This document shows positions 10,307 to 21,609 of a stretch of 64,000 nt of DNA, piece by piece. The notes under the pieces were generated by a model. The model made no database searches and was not told the origin of the DNA. It worked only from the letters and a program-made list of their open reading frames with translations. Every line of letters begins with the position of its first letter. Positions within the stretch are counted from its first letter, which is position 1. The DNA is from Paraspadella gotoi (taxonomy: Eukaryota > Chaetognatha), in assembly GCA_051294375.1 (NCBI GenBank), contig CM119268.1:8976733-9040732 (forward strand), in the 5' to 3' direction. A program made the position numbers and the translations under genes.

Positions 10307-10905
10307 TGCCACGATCCTCCCGTTCTCACGCATCGCCCGTTGACAGGAAATTCATGAATATTCATAACTGCATCAAACACGCATAATGATGGTATCGGTG
10401 AAGTAACCCGCGCGGGATATAACTTTCCATTTGGATTCAGAACAGAAAATATAAAAAGAGAGAGAATAGAAAGGAAGAGGAAGCGACGCGACGGCTGCTA
10501 TGAAAAAGATAAAGGGGGCGGCGGAGGGGGGGAGAGAGAAAACGGCGGAAAAACATTCGCCGCGAAAAAAAAAAACAAAGCGACGGATTTGAGAAAACAC
10601 TCGTGAGAAAATGGGAGGGAAAAAATGGAAAAGAAAAAAAAAAAAAGGAGAAGAGAAGGAAATGAGAGAAAAGATGGAGGAAAGAGAAAAAATTAATTTA
10701 ATACGGAAACGAGAAAAAGGTGAAAGCGAGGGGGGGGTGGAAAATGGAGGTAGAGAAAAGGAAACGAGAAGCCGGAGAACATCAAACGAGGGAAAAATCG
10801 AAAGGAACTCCTAACGATAAAAAGGAAGGGAAAAAAAACAGGAAGATAACACGTGGAACTAAAAAAAAGGAAACCCCAGTCAGTGGAGAAAAATAGTGTG
10901 GAAGT

Positions 10906-10907
<2 letters not shown>

Positions 10908-10945
<38 letters not shown>

Positions 10946-11046
10946 GAGAAGAGAGAGAGAGAAGAGAGAGAGAGATGAGAGAGAGAGAGAAATCAGGCGC
11001 GACAATGGAAACTAAGTCACGAAGGAGAGACGAGGGGATGGGAGTA

Positions 11047-11115
<69 letters not shown>
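10908..11115 (+). repeat. (GA)n microsatellites at the arm/E1 boundary
   Basis: Two GA tracts separated by a short unique block (10985-11048). The inverted-repeat arm ends in this tract and segment E1 begins right after it. The same E segment begins after a GA tract at 18829-18930, so both junctions sit in low-complexity sequence where assemblies easily misjoin. Confidence 0.9.
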
Positions 11116-11118
<3 letters not shown>

Positions 11119-11639
11119 AGGCGAGCGGTTTAACAGGGATCACGTAGGAGGAAGAGGGAAAAGAGGAACAAAGGGTAGGGGGGGCGCAGCATCCCCCGGA
11201 GATTAACCCCGCATCCTTCTGATTTCACCCCTTGTTGCCAGAGAGAGACAGAGAGAGAAGGATAGAGAGAGAGCTCGTAGAGAGGGGGCGCGTCTCGCTT
11301 ATGGCCTCCATTAGACGCAAACAGGAATAAAAGAAAAATCGAAAACGAAAAAGAAAAAAAAATGAAGTAAAAATTGAAGATTTTTTTTTCCTTTCGATTC
11401 TGAGGCGAATAAAACGTGTCTTTTTTGCACGCGCCCAAATAGGAGCAAAATAAATAATCAATATTGGAATCTATATTATTAACGTAATTATTATTTAATC
11501 AGTATCATTGAGAAAATCAATTGTTATTATTGTTCTTTCAACACTCTTGATCACGTTTATTGCTGTGTAGGTTTGATCAAGATCTTTGTCTTACAGACAT
11601 TTTTAATTTTTTTCAGTTATGATAATTACATTCCAATTC

Positions 11640-11640
<1 letters not shown>

Positions 11641-11724
<84 letters not shown>

Positions 11725-11725
11725 T
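11641..11725 (+). repeat. (CT)n microsatellite
   Basis: CT tract in E1; homologous tract in E2 at 19457-19524. Confidence 0.95.
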
Positions 11726-12286
11726 CATTTATCCGTATCCTCGGCAAACGATTCTGTTTCTGATATTAATGTAAATAATACAGTGGTTTTTTTCGCCAAA
11801 GGGAAAAAGTCCGTTTCGCTTCTTTCTCCGCGGGGGAGATTTTTTTCCGGCGAGGTTTTATTATTTTTCTTTAATGGAGATAAAATATATACATTATTGT
11901 AGTTGATGAAAATATTTATTTTCAGAATGGTTTTTTTTTTTATATTATTTAGCTTATTCACCAGAATTTATAAAAAATCAATGACTCAATGTTACAATGA
12001 ACAAATGATACAAAGTTTAAAGATGCAGTGACTTTCTAAACAATAACAATTGTTGACGTTTTTAACTTTCAAAATAGATTTTTTTTAAAATTGTTTAGTT
12101 TTTCATTCTGTATTTTTCGTTTTAGTATCTGAAACAAAATGTGAATTAGAATCTCCAATTTTACCATCAAAAAAACAAATAACATAATAAATAAAATAGT
12201 TTAAAAAAAACCACCAATTTAGCATTTAAACCCCCTTAAATCCCCTCCCACTTTCTACCCAAATCTCTTCCCCACAACCCCTTCAG

Positions 12287-12528
12287 ATGCCTGCGTGACC
12301 ACATCTACCACGAGACGGGTCTCTCCCCTCCCTCTTGCGGATACCACCGCCTCGAGGTCAAATTCGCCCCCCAAGATCAACTGCTCGCGACACCAAAGGT
12401 TCGCGCGCCGTCTCTCCCTCTTACAACCGTCGTCTGCGAGAGTCATGTCCAATCCGCCATCCCGCCCAAGAACATCACGTGGTCCTTCAAGGACGGCGGC
12501 GTCGTCGTAAGCGTCCAACAGTACTCAG
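12287..12528 (+). pseudogene. IgSF exon 2, copy E1 (frameshifted)
   Basis: Same exon as 20094-20330, with the same acceptor (...ccccttcag) and a donor CTCAG|GTCGGCGG. Compared with E2 it has an extra G near the start (ctgcgtgacc), missing bases in the GLSPLPS segment, and further indels around YTVVCE, so no frame stays open across the exon. The longest frames over it, on either strand, are by-products. Either a decayed duplicate or an unpolished version of the same exon. Confidence 0.6.
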
Positions 12529-13023
12529 GTCGGCGGAAAGTCATTCGGATTTGTTACGATATATATGTACAATGTATATATGGGATATAATTCGAATATT
12601 TTTGGTAGCATAAAATTATATGTAAATGTAAGATACGAAACGTGAAAAATTATAGACTTATTAAACAAAACGACGATATAATTTTTTTTTTAATGATCAA
12701 AATTTATCATTCAGAATTTAACATTATGATAAAAAGACGTAATAAAAAGGACGGTGAAAAACAAACAAACTAAAGGAGAGAAAATGGCGCATGTAAATAC
12801 AAAAGGGGTCTTTAAAAGCCGCAAAGGATCGTTGGCCCGAATTAGTAGCATAACGAGTTGCGTGAGACTTATAGGATGACCCTTAAAATCGCTGAGCGGT
12901 TAAGTTATGGTGTTATTTGACTAACTAAATTAAATATGATAATATAATTGCCTAATGATATAATTGAATTGCCTAATGCCCGTGATGGTACTGACTTCGT
13001 CTTCCCCCCCCCCAACTTCTCAG

Positions 13024-13236
13024 CGCCTCCGGATACGTAAATGACCAAGCACGCATCGTCACTCGCCACACGCTTCGCAATCCAATGTTCTCCATCTCCA
13101 ATCCAAAGTTGGAACTCACCCTCAAAGTGGCAGCCGAAGACGCGTCCTTACCAAGAACATCACCATGGAGATCGTGTACAGCGTCAACGTCCGCCTGCTC
13201 GCCCTACGAGATTGTCCTGCTGGGGCTGCAGACGAG
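13024..13236 (+). pseudogene. IgSF exon 3, copy E1 (frameshifted)
   Basis: Same exon as 20840-21052, same total length (213 nt), same acceptor (...aacttctcag) and donor GAG|GTGAGGAG. Internal compensating indels (gtaaatgacc for gaaatgacc; gacgcgtcc for gacgccgtcc; cgcctgctcg for cgctgctcg) break the frame locally. Equal length despite several indels suggests consensus errors on an intact exon more than long decay. Confidence 0.6.
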
Positions 13237-13778
13237 GTGAGGAGAGATAGAGAAAGAGAGAGAGAGTGCTCCAGTGCTGCTGTGGAGACGGTGGCTCTTA
13301 TTGTTATTGTTTTAGCCGTGGATTTGATTTTTCAGAAGTGTGAAAGGAAATCGAGGAGAAAATCAACGCCAGAATAAGAGTCCAGAAAATGAGTTCCACA
13401 AGATTTCAAGTCAATGCTCTGTTGAGATCGGGTTTCTGTGATAGTCCCGCTCTACCAGTTGACTAAGAGAGAGATCATTCATCTGTCCCGACCGAGATGC
13501 TTGGATCCTTCTTGAATCTATTTATTAATTTAATTTAATGAAAAAAAACGATCATCTACAAAAGTTTTAATTCTTTAATTAAGTGAATTAGTCTCTAATA
13601 AATATTAAAACGAAAAGTCGCTCCACGCCAATTGTCACCCTTGGATCAAGCATCTGATAAAACGTGCATTCCGCCACGGCCGGTTTGACGAGTCTGTATT
13701 GTCCGGCCTTCGCTCGCCGATTCACGTCGTCGCAAACCTCCAGTGGGAAGGATATCGACGTCGCTCGCGCTCATGCAT

Positions 13779-13862
13779 TTCCGGTGCCAAAATGGCGCGG
13801 ATTGGCAGTCGGGACACGTGACCGGGAGCGGGACGGCGAGAGCCTGACCAATCTTGGCGTGC
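13779..13862. promoter_or_regulatory. promoter-like factor-site cluster, E1 copy
   Basis: A GC-rich block holds TTCCGG (ETS core, 13779), AAAATGGCG (YY1-like, 13789), ATTGG (inverted CCAAT, 13801), CACGTG (E-box, 13815) and CCAAT (13848) within 75 nt. This combination is typical of TATA-less metazoan promoters. The site order is conserved in E2 (21610-21694). No open frame of note starts here. Function is inferred from motifs only. Confidence 0.4.
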
Positions 13863-14087
13863 GGGAGAAAAGAAGGGAAGCGATGTGCGGACAAAAGAAC
13901 AGTCGAATTTTCAAAGATGGGGTGTGCAAATTGAAGCATAGTAAGGTGGACAGTCCATAAAAATTTCATACAGCCTCCGCTACCCCAACCTAAACGACTT
14001 TGTGCCGCTTTTCGAGTAAACTTTGATTTTTTGAATCGAAATTAAGAACGGAACTTCATAACGAAACGGACGAACGGCGGACACCGT

Positions 14088-14112
14088 NNNNNNNNNNNNN
14101 NNNNNNNNNNNN
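14088..14112. other. 25-N assembly gap
   Basis: Closes E1. The following 101 bp (14113-14213) duplicate 10746-10851 in direct orientation, followed by another 25-N gap. Confidence 0.9.
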
Positions 14113-14213
14113 AGGTAGAGAAAAGGAAACGAGAAGCCGGAGAACATCAAACGAGGAAAAATCGAAAGGAACTCCTAACGAATAAAAAGGAAGGGAAAAA
14201 AAAGGAAGATAAC
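14113..14213 (+). repeat. short direct duplicate of 10746-10851 between two gaps
   Basis: The sequence ggtagagaaaaggaaacgag through ggaagataac repeats the left arm in direct orientation, although the arm that follows is inverted. An island between two fixed-size gaps is most simply explained as misplaced gap-fill sequence. Confidence 0.8.
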
Positions 14214-14238
14214 NNNNNNNNNNNNNNNNNNNNNNNNN
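14214..14238. other. 25-N assembly gap
   Basis: Immediately before the inverted arm. The orientation switch of the repeat happens at this gap. Confidence 0.9.
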
Positions 14239-14249
14239 TCTCGTGCTCT

Positions 14250-14334
14250 CTCTCTCTCTCTCTTACTCCATCCCCTCGTCTCCTCCTTTCGTGACTATGT
14301 TTCCATTGTCGCGCCTGATTTCTCTCTCTCTCTC

Positions 14335-14413
<79 letters not shown>

Positions 14414-14414
14414 A
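14250..14414 (+). repeat. (CT)n microsatellites
   Basis: CT tracts equivalent, in reverse complement, to the GA tracts at 10908-11060. Confidence 0.95.
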
Positions 14415-15018
14415 CTGACTTCCAACACTATTTTTCTCCACTGACTGGGGTTTCCTTTTTTTTTAGTTCCACGTGTTATCTTCTTTTTTTTTCCCTTCCT
14501 TTTTATTCGTTAGGAGTTCCTTTCGATTTTTTTCCTCGTTTTGATGTTCTCCGGCTTCTCGTTTCCTTTTCTCTACCTCATTTTCGCACCCCCCCCTCGC
14601 TTTCCCTTTTTCTCGTTTCCGTATTAAATTATTTTTTCTCTTTCCTCCATCTTTTTCTTCATTTCCTTCCTCTTCTCTCCTTTTTTTTTCTTTCCCATTT
14701 TTTTCCCCTCCCATTTTCTCCACGAGTGTTTTCTCAAATTCCGTCCGTCTTTGTTTTTTTTCGCGGCGAATGTTTTCCCGCCGTTTTCCTACCCCCCCCT
14801 CCGCCCCCCCCTTTATCTTTTTCATAGAGCCGTCGCGTCGCTTCCCTCTCCTTTCAATTCTCTCTCTTTTTATATTTTCTGGTTCTGAAATCCAAATGGA
14901 AAGGTTATATCCCGCGCCGGGTTACTTCACCGATACCATCATTATGCATGTTTGATGCAGTTATGAATATTCATGAATTTCCTGTCAACGGCGCATGCGT
15001 GAGAAGGAGGACGTGGCA

Positions 15019-15020
<2 letters not shown>

Positions 15021-15104
<84 letters not shown>
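15021..15104 (+). repeat. (GA)n microsatellite
   Basis: Reverse complement counterpart of 10216-10306. Confidence 0.95.
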
Positions 15105-15107
<3 letters not shown>

Positions 15108-15585
15108 CACATTAAATTGATAAGACAGTCTGTTTTTACATTTATACATTCATTGTATTTCCTAAAAATTATTGATGCAAAGAACGTGTGTTATTTTAGC
15201 CGATAGAAATAGTGAAATGAACCTCACAAGCTCTCGTCAAGAAAGAAAAAAAAAGAAGGAAAGAAAAAACCCGAAATCATTTTTGGAAAAAAAAATAGGA
15301 AATTCGATCTTTGAAATTTGAAAGATGCTCCTTCGCATTAAGGTTGACGCAGAAGCGGAAACTAAAGCGGAAGGAGCGGAGATAGAAAATAAAAGACAGA
15401 AAGCAAAGACAAGAAACTGCCGGGATTAAAGGCACACTATTTTTTCAAAAACACCGGCCCATTCTGTTCTTAATCCCTGAAGTTAATTTTAAAACCATAA
15501 TAATTGTAATTGGGGAATTGCATATTATGCAATGGCATAAGTTTACCGTCCGCCTATAAGGATAATATTTAGTTTGTGACCAACA

Positions 15586-15830
15586 AATTTGAATCCAAGC
15601 TTTTTTTTTTCCTCTAGAAAGACAATAATTCTAAAAATCCTTGTCAGCCCTTATTGTTGACTTTTTTTTTTCTTTTTTCGTTCTGTTAATTAAAATATTT
15701 ATATTTTGTTGAATTGTAAACTGTAACAATTTATGGCGTTTAATTTATTCTGTAATGCCTGTTTGAATGCTATTTGAATGTACTGTTTCAACTAATTGTT
15801 AATAAACGAATAAAAACACATATTATTAAC
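15586..15830. other. right-arm-specific stretch
   Basis: AT-rich sequence with no match in the left arm, sitting where the left arm has 8591-9740. Includes several AATAAA-like runs near 15800. No gene seen. Confidence 0.5.
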
Positions 15831-16524
15831 CTAGCTAGGTACCAAGGTTTAAATCCTAACCGGTACTTACCTTGCGGGAAAGCGGGAGGGATGGTTATAA
15901 ATAACTTTAAGGTTTTCCAAACCTTTAAATTTTTGTTTCCAAACCCGTTCCATGGCTGAGGAAGGGCATAAAAGTTATGGATAGTATTTTCACGCCCACT
16001 TTAATGCTTTATCTACAACTTTTAAAACCCACCCTATTAATCGTATTCTAACCTTCTGATTCCAAGCCCTTAGAACTAGCTGAAGAATTGTTCCCTTCCT
16101 TTCACTGGAATCTTTACCCATAATCCCTTACAAAAACCTTTTCATACCCTAACAAAATTACCCTAAGCTTATTCACTAACCCTAAGACTAAATCTTTTTT
16201 TTTAATTTTAAATCTTAAAAAAACAAATTAAATTCTCTATATTTAAGCTGGAAATGGGGCGATTACGGAAAATAAGGCCGAGAAGATAGAAAGCCAAAAA
16301 TCTTCCTCCTCTTTCTAGATCGCGTTGAATTCGTTTTCGTTGGAACGAAGTTAGGATTGACTTTGACGTAGGGAAGATTCAAAGTCGGTTTGAACATCTG
16401 CGAATGTGATTATTCGAGTTTAGGGATGGATATCGACATGAACGTTGAAGAGAAGCTTTTTAAAATCGGCCAATATTTCGGATAAATCATAAAAGAATAA
16501 TTAAAGAAGAAAAGTAAGATCCGC

Positions 16525-16610
16525 GCTATACGACAGGACTCGAACCTGGCGAGGGAAGCTCTCCATTGGATTTCAAAGTCCAACGCCTTAACCACTCGGC
16601 CATCGTAGGC
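16525..16610 (-). tRNA. tRNA-Ser-like (TGA), inverted copy
   Basis: Reverse complement of the tRNA-Ser seen at 2240-2321. A box, variable arm and B box GGTTCGAGTCC are intact. There is one extra base in the acceptor (GCCTACGA), one in the anticodon stem (GGACTTTGAAATCC) and small changes near the 3' end. Probably a real tRNA-Ser with indel errors or a young pseudogene. Confidence 0.65.
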
Positions 16611-16672
16611 AAAAAAGTATTTAAAAAAATAACTTTGAACTAAAAAAGACAACATTTCATTTATAAAAAATA

Positions 16673-16765
16673 TGCCGAGAGCCGGATTCGAACCAGCGAT
16701 CTAGGATGTCTAACAAGGATACAACTACCATCAGTCCTGCGCTCTACCATCTGAGCTATCGAGGG
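16673..16765 (-). tRNA. tRNA-Tyr (GTA) with intron, inverted copy
   Basis: Minus-strand A box TAGCTCAGATGGTAGAGC, anticodon GTA, short intron, and B box GGTTCGAATCC. The 3' acceptor strand (CTCTCGGCA) is the same as in copy A, so the imperfect acceptor pairing is shared. One or two bases are added in the anticodon region. Confidence 0.75.
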
Positions 16766-17011
16766 ATGGCATATTTTTCCAGACAATGTGAGAGTCATAA
16801 CCACAGCACAAACCATGTTCACGAACTATTCAAAAAACTACCCGAATCAATTTCATCAATGACCTTTCCCCCAATGGAAGATCACCGTTTAAATATTTTC
16901 ACATTGTTCGAGAATTTACCATTTAGCTTTTTCCTATTTCTGTAAACGTCTGTAACCCTCATAATTTGTTTCTAATTAATATATTATGAAACGCAGTATT
17001 ACGAAAAAACG

Positions 17012-17097
17012 TGCCGTGACCGAAGGAGTCGAACCTGGGTTGTCGCGGCCATGACAACGCGAAGAGTACTTAAACCGCTAAAACTACTTCGCACGGC
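17012..17097 (-). pseudogene. tRNA-His (GTG)-like, inverted copy with insertions
   Basis: Matches tRNA-His in the acceptor 3' strand, T arm (GGTTCGACTCC) and anticodon arm. It is about 14 nt longer because of insertions in the D arm (AGTAGTTTTAGCGGTTTAAG), anticodon loop (TTGTCATGG) and T stem. Would not fold as a standard tRNA as written. Confidence 0.6.
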
Positions 17098-18102
17098 CAC
17101 GGTAAACTGCAAAGCCCAGAATGAGCTTTGTCCGCTAAAAAATGATTAGAAAACACATTTTCTGAATAAAGTTTGACTGTAGAAAATAGAGATATTGAAA
17201 AAAATTAATAATAAAACCATTTTACTTTTAAATTTATTTCAAAGAAAGTTAAGCATATAAAAAGTAAAAAAAAGTTTTGGGCCGGATTTACGCGCGGCAT
17301 CGAATATCGCGATCGATAAAATCCGGATCTTTGTATGCAAAACGAGTATAACCTTTCCAGAAGCGGAAAACCTCGACGCGCGGGAGGGCTTTTTTTCCCT
17401 TCCCAGCCCCCCATTTTCCCGGGGGCGAACCCCATGGGCTCTCGAATTTTGGTCGAAATTCACTAAACGCCACTTTTTAGAATTATCCAACAAAGTTCAC
17501 GTTCCCTTTTTCCACGCGGTCATATTTATTCGTTATTCGTCTTTTGCTAAATCCACAATTTCGTCCGTATCTATACCAAAAATATCCCTCCAAAATATTA
17601 ATCCCACTCCTAAACCGCCAAACCTAGCTATCTTCTTAAGCTAGTATCTAATTTCCTTCCTAGTAATAAATATATAATAGGCTAAAAATTCAAAATGGAA
17701 ATTTTGAATTCCAAACCGGATTTTAAAAATTCTTCGCAAAAAGTTGATAAAGAAAGTATCATTCTTTAAAAAAAAAATTTTTCAAGCTTAAATAAATATT
17801 ATGTTTTTACAAAATTTTAACTTACTAAAGGAATGTATATTTTAAAAAAGATTTAATAATTTTCTTATTTAACTGTTTTTGTGAGAAAGGATTGGAATCA
17901 GTTCTCAGAATTTTAAAAAAAAAATTAAAAAAATAAAAAAAATTTTGGACTGTTTAGTACAACATGAACGACATGGGACTACCTATTATTAGTAAAAAAA
18001 AAGAAAATAATTAACTACAAAATTAGTATTTTACTAATAAGATAGTTTTCTTAAGATATAACTGCTAATAATTGTGATTTCCAAAACACCCACCCTTAGT
18101 AC

Positions 18103-18333
18103 CGTGAGAATGCGAACCCCGTTTGTCCTCGGTAATTGGGAGTATAAGGTGAGGGAAATTGTTTTGTTGCCCGAAGGAGACGATCTCTCACCCCGTTTCG
18201 CCCCAGACCCTCACCACCATGAGGCCGGGGGTGGCCCGCCCGAGGAATCAACGTACAGGAGAAGGAGACGCGGAGCTTCGTGAGACCTCACTCTTCTCCG
18301 GCGATGCAAGGTGGTTTGCCGAGAAACGATCAC
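18103..18333 (-). pseudogene. IgSF exon 1, inverted copy
   Basis: Minus-strand version of exon 1: acceptor ctctccag followed by CGTGATCG, and donor region (C)GGTACTAAG. Many indels relative to A and C leave no continuous frame. Being inverted relative to exons 2-5 it could not be spliced into the main + strand transcript. Confidence 0.6.
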
Positions 18334-18828
18334 GCTCTGGAGAGATGGATGGAGCGGGGGTTACGGGGGTGAATGGTGTGATACTGATAGGTATTGGTGA
18401 ATGAAAAAAAAGAAATTAACTCAAATAAAACGGAAAAAAGTTAATTGAACGAAGGATCAAGAAAAAAAATGACGAACAGTGAATAAATGAACAAAATATA
18501 CGAATGAACGATTGAGTGAATAATTCCATTAAGTTAATGGCTAGTTACCTATAATAAGTACTATATAAACTATAGTCCGGAGACGGACTTGTTTTTGTCG
18601 GAGCGACAAAGCTAACATTCTCAAATGCGATCCTTTGGGTTTAAAAAAAAAATATATATATCTTCTCTGACCTGCCGGATTTAATCGGATTTTGAGGACT
18701 TCGTCTTTCACTGTGACGCTGCTTCTTCTTTCCACGTTTTCAAAAATGTTTTTAAGCTGCGTTTTCTCCTTTTTCCCTCGTTCACTTTACCGAGTTGGGG
18801 GCTCAGAGGAGGAGAATTATAGAAAGAG

Positions 18829-18861
18829 AAAAAGAGAGAGAGAGAGAGAGAGAAGGGACGG

Positions 18862-18932
<71 letters not shown>
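18829..18932 (+). repeat. (GA)n microsatellite at the inverted arm/E2 junction
   Basis: Low-complexity bridge between the inverted arm and E2, mirroring the bridge before E1. Confidence 0.95.
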
Positions 18933-18936
<4 letters not shown>

Positions 18937-19456
18937 CGAGCGGTTTAAAGGATCACGTAGGAGGAAGAGGAAGAGGAAGAACAAGGGTAGGGGGAGAGGC
19001 AGCACCCCCGGAGGGATTAACCCCGCATCCTTCTTGATTTCACCCCTTGTGCCAGAGAGAGACAGAGAGAGAAGGATAGAGAGAGAGCTGTAGAGAGGGC
19101 GCGCGTCTCGGCTTATGGCCTCCATTAAGACGCAAACAGGAATAAAAGAAAAAATCGAAAACGAAAAGAAAAAAAAATGAAGTAAAAATTGAAGAATTTT
19201 TTTTTCCTTTCGATTCTGAGCGAATAAAACGTGTCTTTTTTGTACGCGCCCAAATCGGGGCAATAATAATCTATATTGGAATCTATATATTAACGTAATT
19301 ATTATTTAAATCAGTATTCATTGAGAAAATCAATTGTTATTATTGTTTCTTCAACACTCTTGATGCACGTTTATTGCTGTGGAGGGTTTGGTCAAGATCT
19401 TTTGTCTTACAGACATTTTTAATTTTCTTCAGTTATGATAATTACATTCCCAATTC

Positions 19457-19518
<62 letters not shown>

Positions 19519-19524
19519 TCTCTC
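19457..19524 (+). repeat. (CT)n microsatellite
   Basis: CT tract in E2, shorter than its E1 counterpart. Confidence 0.95.
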
Positions 19525-20093
19525 CATTTGATCCGTATCCTGGCAAACGATTCTGTTTGATATTAATGTAAATAATACAGTTGGTTTTTTTCGCCAAAGG
19601 GAAAAAGTCCGTTTCGCTTCTTTCTCGCGGTGAGATTTTTCTCCGGCGAGGTTTTATTATTTTTCCATAATGGAGATAAAATATATACATTATTGTAGTT
19701 GATGGGAAATATTATTTTCAGAAATGGTTTTTTTTTCATATATATTTAGCTTATTCACCAAATTTATAAAAATCAATGACTCAATGTTACAATGAAGCAA
19801 TGATACAAAGTTTAAATATGCAGTGACTCACTAAACATTAAACAATAAACATGGTTGACCGTTTTAACTTTCAAAATAAATTTTTTAAAAAATTGTTTAG
19901 TTTTTCATTCTGTATTTTCGTTTTAGTATCTGAAACAAAATGTGAATTAGAATCTGCAATTTTACCATCAAGAAAAACAAATAACATAATAAATAAAATA
20001 GTTTAAAAAAAAACCACCAATTTAGCATTTAAAAACCCCTTAAATTTCCCCTCACCACTTTCTACCCAAATCTCTTCCCCACAACCCCTTCAG

Positions 20094-20330
20094 ATGCCTC
20101 GTGACCCACATCTACCACGAGACGGGTCTCTCCCCACTCCCCTCTTGCGGATACCACCGCCTCGAGGTCAAATTCGCCCCCAAGATCAACTGCTCGCGAC
20201 ACCAAAGGTTCGGCGCCGTCTCTCCCTCTTACACAGTCGTCTGCGAGGTCATGTCCAATCCGCCCATCCCGCCCAAGAACATCACGTGGTCCTTCAAGGA
20301 CGGCGGCGTCGTCGTAACGTCTCAACAGAG
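20094..20330 (+). CDS. IgSF membrane protein, exon 2 (intact copy): end of Ig1, start of Ig2
   Basis: Open throughout, 237 nt, GC3-rich. Acceptor ccacaaccccttcag; donor AG|GTCGGCGG is weak but is the one that keeps phase with exon 3. The first complete codon is Cys, the expected second Cys of the Ig1 domain after the D-x-G turn of exon 1; then YHRLEVKFAPKI, a typical Ig G strand and linker. Ig2 then starts: INCSR, YTVVCEVMSNP (B strand with Cys50) and KNITWSF (C strand Trp65). Sequons NCS and NIT suggest an extracellular glycoprotein. Phase: 1 nt completes the exon 1 codon, 2 nt are left for exon 3. The IgSF assignment rests on this pattern; adhesion or axon-guidance proteins of arthropods have similar domains, but no orthologue is named. 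Confidence 0.75.
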
Positions 20331-20839
20331 GTCGGCGGAGCCATTCGGATTTGTTACGATATATATGTACAATGTATATATGGGATAATAATTCGAAATA
20401 TTTGGTAGCATAAAATTATATGTAAATTGTAATGATACGAAACGTGAAAATTATAGACTTATAAACAAAACGACGATAAATTTTTTTTTAATGATCAAAA
20501 TTTATCATTCAGAATTTAACATTATGATAAAAGACGTAATAAAAAAGGACGGTGAAAAAACAAACAAACTAAGGGAGAGAAAATGGCCAGTTGGGTATTG
20601 TCACATGTAAATACAAAAGGGGTCTTTTAAAAGCCGCAAAGGATCGTTGGCCCGAATTAGTAGCATACGAGTTGCGTTGAGACTTATTGGATGACCCTTA
20701 AAATCGTTGAGCGGTTAAGTTATCGTGTTATTTGACTATCTAAATTAATATGATAATTTTATTGCCTAATAATATAATTTAATTGCCTAATGCCCATAAT
20801 GGTACTGACTTCGTCTTCTCCCCCCCCCCAACTTCTCAG
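20331..20839 (+). other. intron 2 of the IgSF gene (E2 copy)
   Basis: 509 bp, AT-rich, ending in a polypyrimidine/poly-C tract before the acceptor. The E1 copy (12529-13023) is nearly the same length. Confidence 0.65.
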
Positions 20840-21052
20840 CGCCTCCGGATACGAAATGACCAAGCACGGGATCGTCACTCGCCACACGCTTCGCAAATCC
20901 ATGTTCTCCATCTCCAATCCAAAGTTGGAACTCACCCTCAAAGTGGCAGCCGAAGACGCCGTCCTTACCAAGAACATCACCATGGAGATCGTGTACAGCG
21001 TCAACGTCCGCTGCTCGCCCTACGAGATCGTCCTGCTGGGGCTGCAGACGAG
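20840..21052 (+). CDS. IgSF membrane protein, exon 3 (intact copy): rest of Ig2, start of third domain
   Basis: Open, 213 nt, GC3-rich, acceptor cccaacttctcag and donor AG|GTGAGGAG. About 70 residues: TLRKSMFSISNPKLELTLKV (D-F strands) and NITMEIVYSV, which matches the G-strand/linker position of exon 2 (LEVKFAPKI). The F-strand position reads ELTLKVAAED, with no Cys, so Ig2 seems to lack the usual disulfide partner. Then VRCSPYEIVLLGLQT begins the next domain, paralleling INCSRHQRF in exon 2. Phase 2 at the 3' end matches exon 4 (AG|A, Arg) and also the candidate exon at 22459. Confidence 0.75.
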
Positions 21053-21055
21053 GTG

Positions 21056-21082
21056 AGGAGAGAGAGAGAGAGAGAGAGAGAC
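21056..21082 (+). repeat. short (GA)n
   Basis: GA run starting 4 nt after the exon 3 donor; shorter and interrupted in E1 (13240-13266). Confidence 0.9.
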
Positions 21083-21609
21083 ATGCTCCAGTGGCTGCTG
21101 TGGAGACGGTGGCTCTTATTGTTATTGTCTTAGCCGGTGGATTTGATTTCAGAAAGTGTGAAAGAAAATCGAGGAGAATAATCAACGCCAGAAATAAGAG
21201 TTCAGAAAATGAGTTCCACAAGATTTCAAGGCCTATGCTCTGTTGAGATCGGGTTTCCGTTGATAGTCCCGCTCTACCGGTTGACTAAGAGAGAGATCAT
21301 TTTCTGTCCCGACCGAGTATGCTTGGGATCCTCTCTTGAATTTATTTAATTTAATTTAATTTAATTGAAAAAACGATCATCTCCAAAAGTTTTAATTCTT
21401 TAATTAAGTGAAATTAGTCTCTCAATAAATCTTAAAACGAAAAGTCGCTCCACGCCAATCGTAACCCTTGGATTCAATCATTGATGAAACGTTGCATCCC
21501 CGCCACGGCCGGTTTGACGAGTCTGTATTGTCCGGCCTTCGCTCGCCGATTCACGTCGTCGCAAACCTCCAAGTGGGAAGGATATCGACGTCGCTCGCGC
21601 TTCATGCAT

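Larger units (their letters stand above)
5669..11065 (+). repeat. long inverted repeat, left arm
   Basis: From the start of copy C to the (GA)n tract at about 11.06 kb, this segment is repeated in reverse complement at 14239-18828. Clear anchors: agaggaggaagatttttggc (8072) matches the reverse complement at about 16291-16312; aatttcaaagatcgaatttcc (9998) matches about 15299-15325; gaaatcaggcgcgacaatgg (10988) matches 14303-14322. The arms differ by many 1-2 nt indels and by one larger difference at 8590-9740. Exon 1 and the tRNAs lie inside. Confidence 0.85.
11116..14087 (+). repeat. direct repeat E1 (carries exons 2 and 3)
   Basis: Runs from ggcgagcggtttaa to a 25-N gap and is repeated in the same orientation at 18931-21912. 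It contains a CT microsatellite, exons 2 and 3, and a GC-rich promoter-like block. The two copies are nearly collinear throughout. E1 has more coding indels than E2. Confidence 0.88.
14239..18828 (-). repeat. long inverted repeat, right arm
   Basis: Reverse complement of 5669-11065. It carries, on the minus strand, exon 1 and the Ser, Tyr and His tRNA genes. It lacks most of the 1 kb found at 8591-9644 and has a different short stretch at 15586-15830 instead. It ends in a GA tract that leads directly into E2. Spacer between the arms is about 3.2 kb. Confidence 0.85.

Noticed and set aside
12255-12518. Antisense frames over exon 2
   Set aside because: High GC3 of the real exon keeps the opposite strand open. 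The sense reading has Ig motifs, splice sites and matching phase; the antisense has none.
20759-21221. Antisense frames over exon 3 (81 and 144 codons)
   Set aside because: Shadow of exon 3; it runs into the GA repeat and has no splice support.
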